From Peptoniphilus sp034090345 (GTDB taxonomy: Bacteria > Bacillota > Clostridia > Tissierellales > Peptoniphilaceae), in the NCBI RefSeq assembly GCF_034090345.1, contig NZ_JAXDSS010000006.1, forward strand, positions 1-11,412: 11,412 nt of DNA, written 5' to 3'. Positions 6,823 to 11,412 of this stretch are shown piece by piece; position 1 is the first letter of the stretch, and every line of letters begins with the position of its first letter. The position numbers and the translations under genes are program-made. The notes beneath the pieces were generated by a model. The model ran no database searches. It saw nothing but the letters and a program-made list of their open reading frames with translations, and had not been told where the DNA came from.

Positions 6823-7620
6823 TTAAAATACTAATAATTCTTCCGCTCTATATTTAGTTTCTACAGGCTTATCTTGTTTTGGCTGAGCTTTAGGTTCAGC
6901 TACTGCACTTGGGTCTGCTGCTTCATATACAAGTTGTTCCACTCCCCAAGACTTTAATTCTTGAGCTGTTCCTATCCAAACCGGCATTCCCACAGTTGCT
7001 CTTGGAAATACAAATTGTTCAATGTCATAATTAAACATTCTTATACAGCCATTTGACGCATATTGTCCCAATTGATGCGGTTTTATATTTCCGTGTATTC
7101 CATATCCGCTTGCACCAGGTATGCTAAGTCCCATCCATCTTTCTCCAAGTGGATTTTTAGGGTCATCCGGTAGAGCCGGAGAATACTTTCCACCCATTCC
7201 TCCCCATGCTGGATTTTTATGCATGTTTGCAATTTTACCTTTTGCAGAAGGTGTTGGAGTATCTGAAGCTCCAACTGTCACGGGGAATTTATAAATAGGA
7301 GATTTCCCATGGTAGTAAGTCAAAACTCTTGTAGTTGTGTTTACTGTGATCCAATCTCCATTAGTAGGTGGGGTTAGAATAACATCTTGAACCACCATAT
7401 TTTGATTGTAAAGTACTTTATTAGTCATGCCATCTAACTTTCCTGTTACCGGCAAATTAGACAGAGCTTGAAATCTCTTTATCTCTTCAACTTTTCTGTA
7501 TCCAGACTTATCCATAAAAGTATTTTCTCTTACATACTTAGCATAAACTCCAGTACTGTTGAAAATACAAATGCAAAGTACAAAACTAAAAATAACACTT
7601 TTTAAAATTTTATTCATCAT
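6823..7620 (-). CDS. Secreted L,D-transpeptidase (YkuD domain) with an N-terminal peptidoglycan-binding-like region
   Basis: The product has 265 residues. Residues 1-27 are a signal peptide ending VYA, with cleavage before Lys28. Residues 39-73 resemble a short PG_binding_1 unit (EEIKRFQALSNLPVTGKLDGMTNKVLY). The YkuD domain spans about 89-217: DWITVNTTTRVLTYYHG, FPVTVGASDTPTPSAKGKI, the catalytic-site motif GYGIHG with His176, then ASNGCIRM with Ser189, catalytic Cys192 and Arg194. Such enzymes make 3-3 cross-links in peptidoglycan or attach proteins to it, working outside the membrane with a Cys nucleophile. A Pro/Lys/Glu-rich tail (about 234-265) extends past the domain and is of unknown use. 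The message begins ATGATG (7620 or 7617). The ribosome binding site overlaps the uvrA stop codon and is slightly better spaced for the second ATG. The gene is last in the uvrB-uvrA operon. Confidence 0.93.
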   Translation of the reverse strand: MMNKILKSVIFSFVLCICIFNSTGVYAKYVRENTFMDKSGYRKVEEIKRFQALSNLPVTGKLDGMTNKVLYNQNMVVQDVILTPPTNGDWITVNTTTRVLTYYHGKSPIYKFPVTVGASDTPTPSAKGKIANMHKNPAWGGMGGKYSPALPDDPKNPLGERWMGLSIPGASGYGIHGNIKPHQLGQYASNGCIRMFNYDIEQFVFPRATVGMPVWIGTAQELKSWGVEQLVYEAADPSAVAEPKAQPKQDKPVETKYRAEELLVF

Positions 7621-7623
7621 TTT

Positions 7624-7630
7624 CCCCTCT
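7624..7630 (-). promoter_or_regulatory. Ribosome binding site of the transpeptidase gene, overlapping the uvrA stop
   Basis: The minus strand reads AGAGGGG, whose first two bases are the last two of the uvrA TAG stop (7631-7629). It lies three bases before the first ATG (7620) and six before the second (7617). The overlap suggests translation coupled to uvrA, with ribosomes finishing uvrA able to restart here. Confidence 0.7.
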
Positions 7631-10442
7631 ATAATAATGGTTTTAAAAATTTTCCTGTATATGATTTAAGATTTTTTGCAACTTCTTCAGGTCTGCCCTC
7701 AGCGATTATTTCTCCTCCGCCATCTCCGCCTTCAGGCCCTAAATCAATGATGTGATCGGCAGTTTTTATCACATCTAAATTGTGTTCAATTACAACAACG
7801 GTATTTCCTCTGTCTACCAACTCATTTAAAACACCAATCAATTTTCTAACATCTTCTGAATGTAGACCGGTTGTAGGTTCATCAAGTATATACATAGTGT
7901 TTCCCGTTGCAACTTTTGAAAGTTCAGTAGCAAGCTTTATCCTCTGTGCCTCTCCACCTGAAAGTTGAGTAGACGGTTGGCCAAGCTTGATATAAGAAAG
8001 CCCAACATCTCTTAAAGTTTCAAGTCTTCTCTTGATTCTTGGATGTACTTCAAAGAAATCTATAGCCTCTTCAACCGTCATATCAAGAACTTCAGAAATA
8101 TCTTTTCCCTTGTATTTTACTTGCAAAGTTTCACGATTGTATCTCTTTCCTTTACAAACTTCACAAGGAACATATACATCCGGTAAGAAGTGCATTTCCA
8201 CTTTTATTATTCCGTCACCTTTACAAGCTTCACATCTACCACCCTTAACGTTAAATGAAAATCTTCCTTTTTTATATCCTCTCATTTTAGATTCGGTAGT
8301 TTCTGCAAATATATCTCTTATTATATCAAAAGTTCCGGTATAAGTTACAGGATTAGAGCGTGGTGTTCTTCCTATTGGACTTTGGTCTATATCTACAACC
8401 TTATCTATATGCTCAAGTCCTTTTATTTCTTTATGCTTTCCAGGTTTTATTCTTGAACGATTGACCTTGCTAGCTAAAGATTTAAACAATATTTCATTTA
8501 TAAGTGAACTCTTTCCACTTCCGGACACTCCTGTAATAGCTACAAATTGTCCCAAAGGTATTTTCACATTTATATTCTTTAAATTGTTTTCAGCTGCTCC
8601 AATTATCTCAATTTCTTTTCCAGTATACTCTCTTCTCTCTTTAGGAACCTCTATTTTCTTACGTCCAGATAAATAAGCTCCAGTAATTGACTCTTCACAA
8701 GCCATCACTTCCTCCGGCGTACCCTGCGCAACTATGTGCCCACCAAGCCTTCCGGCGCAAGGCCCTATATCAACTATCTGATCTGCCATTCTCATAGTGT
8801 CTTCGTCATGTTCTACAACTATTAGAGTGTTTCCAACATCTGTGAGTTCACGAAGTGCTCCTAATAATTTTTCATTATCTCTCTGATGTAAACCAATGCT
8901 TGGTTCATCTAAGACATATATAACACCAACAAGTTTTGAACCTATTTGCGTCGCCAATCTTATTCTTTGAGATTCTCCACCAGAAAGAGTCCCGCTCATT
9001 CTTGAAAGTGATAAATATTCTAACCCAACAGTCTCTAAAAATCCAAGTCTTGCATTTATTTCCTTTAAAATTTCAGCTGCTATCATATTTTCTTTTTCAG
9101 ATAACTTTAAATCTTTAAAAAATTTAACTGCATTAGAAATTGAAAGTTCTGTTAACTCAAATATATTTAAACCGCCAACTTTTACAGCAAGTGAAGACTC
9201 TTTAAGCCTTGCTCCATGACATTTTGGACATGGTGTATCGCTCATAAACTCTTCTATTCTTCCAAGTTGAGCGTCTGAACTGGTCTCCATATATCGACGT
9301 TTTAAATTCTTTTTAATTCCCTCAAACTCTCCAACATAGAGTTTATCTCCCGAAAAATGAGAATTGAATTTAAACTTTAGCTTTCTATCAGAACCGTTCA
9401 TCAACTCATCTATAAATTCCTCAGGAGCATTTTTAATGGGTTCATCTAAGCTAAATTTGTGAGCTTCGGCAAGAGCTTTTATCATCTGATTGTAATAAGT
9501 TCCATCTACTGTTGAATAACAAGCTATTGCTCCTTGATTTATTGACAAATCTTTATTAGGCAAAACTAACTCTTCATCAACTTCTTTTGAAAACCCAAGA
9601 CCATTACACACTTCACAAGCACCTATTGGTGTGTTAAATGAAAAAGACCTAGGAGTTATCTCTTCAATAACTATATCACATTCAGGACAAGCTAATTTTG
9701 AAGAAAATATTAATTTTTCTCCATCTATAATATCCACATAGACCAAACCATCTGAAAGAGATAGAGCTTGCTCCATAGATTCTGCAAGTCTTGACTCTAT
9801 TCCCTCTCTTATAATTAATCTGTCAATTACTACATCAATATCGTGTACTTTATTTTTATCAAGTTCTATATCTTCATCCAAGTCGTGCATTTCTCCATCT
9901 ATCACAACTCTAATAAAACCGTCTTTTTTTAATTTATCTAAATTTCGCTTATGCGTGCCCTTTCTTCTGCTTATTACCGGAGATAGTATTTGTATTTTAG
10001 TTCTCTCTTCAAGCTCTAAAACTTTATCAACCATCTGGTCAATTGAAAAGGATGTTATCTCCTTGCCACATTTAGGACAGAAAGGATGTCCAACCCTCGC
10101 ATATAAAAGTCTTAAGTAGTCATAAATTTCTGTGACAGTTCCCACAGTTGAACGCGGATTTTTGCTAGTGGTCTTTTGGTCTATAGATATGGACGGACTC
10201 ATTCCCTCTATATAGTCCACTTCAGGTTTATCCATTTGCCCCAAAAATTGCCTTGCATAGCTCGACAAACTCTCGACATATCTTCTTTGCCCTTCGGCAT
10301 AAATTGTATCAAACGCAAGAGAGGACTTACCCGAACCGGAAAGCCCTGTAAATACCACAAATTTATTTCGCGGAATTTCTAAATCAACATTTTTTAAATT
10401 GTGTTGTCTCGCTCCTTTGATAACTATATTTGAACTACTCAT
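7629..10442 (-). CDS. uvrA: Excinuclease ABC subunit A (UvrA)
   Basis: The product has 937 residues, full length for the family. UvrA is the ABC-type ATPase that finds bulky DNA lesions and loads UvrB in nucleotide excision repair. Both nucleotide-binding halves are intact. The first has Walker A GLSGSGKS (33-40), signature LSGGE (486-490) and Walker B YVLDEPSIGLH (509-519). The second has Walker A GVSGSGKS (638-645), LSGGE (828-832) and ILDEPTTGLH (852-861). The zinc modules are present as Cys252/255/276/279 and Cys737/740/760/763. CPKC (122-125) and CPKCHGARL (405-413) are also typical. The ATG at 10442 is preferred over an in-frame GTG at 10448, because that GTG is part of the GAGGTGA ribosome binding site. 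The gene follows uvrB after seven bases, and the transpeptidase gene follows after eight. Confidence 0.98.
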   Translation of the reverse strand: MSSSNIVIKGARQHNLKNVDLEIPRNKFVVFTGLSGSGKSSLAFDTIYAEGQRRYVESLSSYARQFLGQMDKPEVDYIEGMSPSISIDQKTTSKNPRSTVGTVTEIYDYLRLLYARVGHPFCPKCGKEITSFSIDQMVDKVLELEERTKIQILSPVISRRKGTHKRNLDKLKKDGFIRVVIDGEMHDLDEDIELDKNKVHDIDVVIDRLIIREGIESRLAESMEQALSLSDGLVYVDIIDGEKLIFSSKLACPECDIVIEEITPRSFSFNTPIGACEVCNGLGFSKEVDEELVLPNKDLSINQGAIACYSTVDGTYYNQMIKALAEAHKFSLDEPIKNAPEEFIDELMNGSDRKLKFKFNSHFSGDKLYVGEFEGIKKNLKRRYMETSSDAQLGRIEEFMSDTPCPKCHGARLKESSLAVKVGGLNIFELTELSISNAVKFFKDLKLSEKENMIAAEILKEINARLGFLETVGLEYLSLSRMSGTLSGGESQRIRLATQIGSKLVGVIYVLDEPSIGLHQRDNEKLLGALRELTDVGNTLIVVEHDEDTMRMADQIVDIGPCAGRLGGHIVAQGTPEEVMACEESITGAYLSGRKKIEVPKERREYTGKEIEIIGAAENNLKNINVKIPLGQFVAITGVSGSGKSSLINEILFKSLASKVNRSRIKPGKHKEIKGLEHIDKVVDIDQSPIGRTPRSNPVTYTGTFDIIRDIFAETTESKMRGYKKGRFSFNVKGGRCEACKGDGIIKVEMHFLPDVYVPCEVCKGKRYNRETLQVKYKGKDISEVLDMTVEEAIDFFEVHPRIKRRLETLRDVGLSYIKLGQPSTQLSGGEAQRIKLATELSKVATGNTMYILDEPTTGLHSEDVRKLIGVLNELVDRGNTVVVIEHNLDVIKTADHIIDLGPEGGDGGGEIIAEGRPEEVAKNLKSYTGKFLKPLL

Positions 10443-10444
10443 GT

Positions 10445-10451
10445 TCACCTC
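10445..10451 (-). promoter_or_regulatory. Ribosome binding site fixing the uvrA start, overlapping the uvrB stop
   Basis: The minus strand reads GAGGTGA just before AAC? no: it is followed by two bases and then ATG 10442-10440. It includes the last two bases of the uvrB TGA stop (10452-10450). It pairs with the 16S rRNA tail and contains the GTG at 10448, so initiation at 10442 is favoured. Overlap with the uvrB stop implies coupled translation of the two excinuclease subunits. Confidence 0.75.
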
Positions 10452-11412
10452 AATTATCTTTTATCTTCTCCATTGTATCTTTTAATTCTTTAATCTTATC
10501 CCTTATTTCTGCTGCCTTTTCAAAATCAAGAGACTCAGCCGCCTTGTACATTTCGGTCTTTAGTGCATCTATCATAGCCTGTATTTCCTCATTAGAAAAA
10601 CTTTCTACAGCTTCATAATTGACTTCACTTTCTGCAGCTATTGTAGCTTCTATTACTTCCCTTACACTCTTTGATACAGACTTAGGTATTATGCCATGCT
10701 CCTTGTTAAACTTGTCTTGAATTTCCCTACGACGATTAGTTTCATCGAGCGTTGTTTTCATAGATCCAGTAATAGTGTCTGCATACATTATTACCTTCCC
10801 TTTTACATTTCTTGCAGCACGACCTGAAGTTTGAATAAGAGAAGTTTCACTTCTAAGAAATCCTTCCTTATCTGCATCCAAAATAATTACCAAAGACACT
10901 TCCGGTATATCCAAACCTTCACGCAACAAGTTTATACCCACAAGTACATCATATACACCAAGTCTTAAATCCCTTATGATTTCCATTCTCTCGATTGTAT
11001 CTATATCTGAGTGCATATAAGTTACTTTCATTCCTATCTCTTTTAGATGTCGACTCAAATCCTCTGCCATTTTTTTAGTAAGAGTAGTCACTAAAACTCT
11101 TTCTCCTGAATCTATTCTGTCATTTATTTCGCCAATTAAATCATCAATTTGATTCTTAGTAGGTCTGACTTCAATTTCAGGGTCCAATAGTCCAGTAGGT
11201 CTGATAATCTGTTCAACTTTATTCTGTTCATGCTCCTGCTCATAAGGACCAGGAGTTGCAGAAACATATATTGTCTGATTCATTAACTCTTCGAACTCAC
11301 TAAAATGTAGTGGTCTATTATCAAGTGCCGATGGTAATCTGAATCCATAATCTACAAGAGTTTGTTTTCTCGCTCTATCCCCATTAAACATACCTCTTAT
11401 CTGCGGCAAAGT
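10450..11412 (-). CDS. uvrB: Excinuclease ABC subunit B (UvrB), C-terminal 320 residues, 5' part beyond the window
   Basis: The frame is open to the window edge and begins mid-protein (TLPQIRGMFNGDRARKQTLVDYGFRLPSALDNRPL). The true start lies outside; the TTG at 11409 is internal and encodes Leu. UvrB is the damage-verifying helicase-like subunit that receives DNA from UvrA and recruits UvrC. Visible parts, in fragment numbering, are YVSATPGPYE (49-58), RPTGLLDPEIEVRP (71-84), the helicase core segment from VLVTTLTKKMAEDL (106-119) through GINLLREGLDIPEVSLVIILDADKEGFLRS, motif VI QTSGRAARN (194-202), and a C-terminal UVR domain (about 275-311) of the kind that binds UvrC. Motif VI usually reads QTIGRAARN, so the Ser at position 196 is a mild variation. 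The TGA stop lies within the uvrA ribosome binding site, and uvrA starts seven bases later. Confidence 0.98.
   Translation of the reverse strand, partial: TLPQIRGMFNGDRARKQTLVDYGFRLPSALDNRPLHFSEFEELMNQTIYVSATPGPYEQEHEQNKVEQIIRPTGLLDPEIEVRPTKNQIDDLIGEINDRIDSGERVLVTTLTKKMAEDLSRHLKEIGMKVTYMHSDIDTIERMEIIRDLRLGVYDVLVGINLLREGLDIPEVSLVIILDADKEGFLRSETSLIQTSGRAARNVKGKVIMYADTITGSMKTTLDETNRRREIQDKFNKEHGIIPKSVSKSVREVIEATIAAESEVNYEAVESFSNEEIQAMIDALKTEMYKAAESLDFEKAAEIRDKIKELKDTMEKIKDN

Noticed and set aside
10443..10448. GTG start for uvrA at 10448
   Set aside because: The GTG is inside the GAGGTGA ribosome binding site, too close to be served by it. The ATG at 10442 fits the family N-terminus.
1..11412. 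Mobile elements, CRISPR arrays, tRNA or rRNA genes, toxin-antitoxin or phage-defence modules
   Set aside because: No transposase, integrase, direct-repeat array, cloverleaf or defence-type gene was seen. Every gene is an ordinary enzyme family and the intergenic gaps are all under 300 bases.

Overview
The window is AT-rich (roughly one third G+C by eye) and reads as a chromosomal segment of a low-GC Gram-positive bacterium. Supporting signs are strong AGGAGG-type ribosome binding sites, consensus sigma-A promoters, a Gram-positive lipoprotein signal, SLH cell-wall anchoring and several peptidases. An anaerobic, peptide-using member of the Tissierellia/Peptoniphilaceae type (Peptoniphilus, Parvimonas, Anaerococcus and relatives) fits best. 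That placement is inferred from gene content and is not proven.

Layout. Positions 1-459 (minus) hold the N-terminal part of a lipoprotein form of a C26 gamma-glutamyl hydrolase, cut by the window edge. It is divergent from a secreted C69 dipeptidase with three C-terminal SLH repeats (708-2723, plus). The 248-bp gap between them carries one good sigma-A promoter for each gene. Next is a MccF-type S66 serine peptidase (2921-3904, plus), which has its own leader and shares a hairpin with the convergent operon beyond it. On the minus strand, pepD (M20C aminoacyl-histidine dipeptidase, 6750-5323) and selO (protein AMPylase, 5326-4010) overlap by ATGA. Upstream of them on the same strand, uvrB (3' part), uvrA and a secreted YkuD L,D-transpeptidase are tightly packed and end in a strong intrinsic terminator at 6798-6818.

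How the genes fit together. Four different peptidase families (C26, C69, S66, M20C) lie within 7 kb. Two are predicted to be extracytoplasmic (C26 lipoprotein, C69-SLH) and two cytoplasmic (S66, PepD), which suits an organism living on peptides. The uvrBA pair is the damage-recognition core of nucleotide excision repair. The L,D-transpeptidase behind it is a cell-wall cross-linking enzyme that appears to be a translationally coupled passenger of the repair operon.

Nothing here looks like a mobile element, phage, CRISPR array or RNA gene. I found no convincing new biological system. The points most worth checking are the N-terminal Cys of the C69 enzyme, which signal peptidase alone could expose; the uvrBA-transpeptidase operon; the MccF-like triad geometry of the S66 enzyme; the altered cysteine set of SelO; and a perfect palindrome over the -10 box of the C26 gene.
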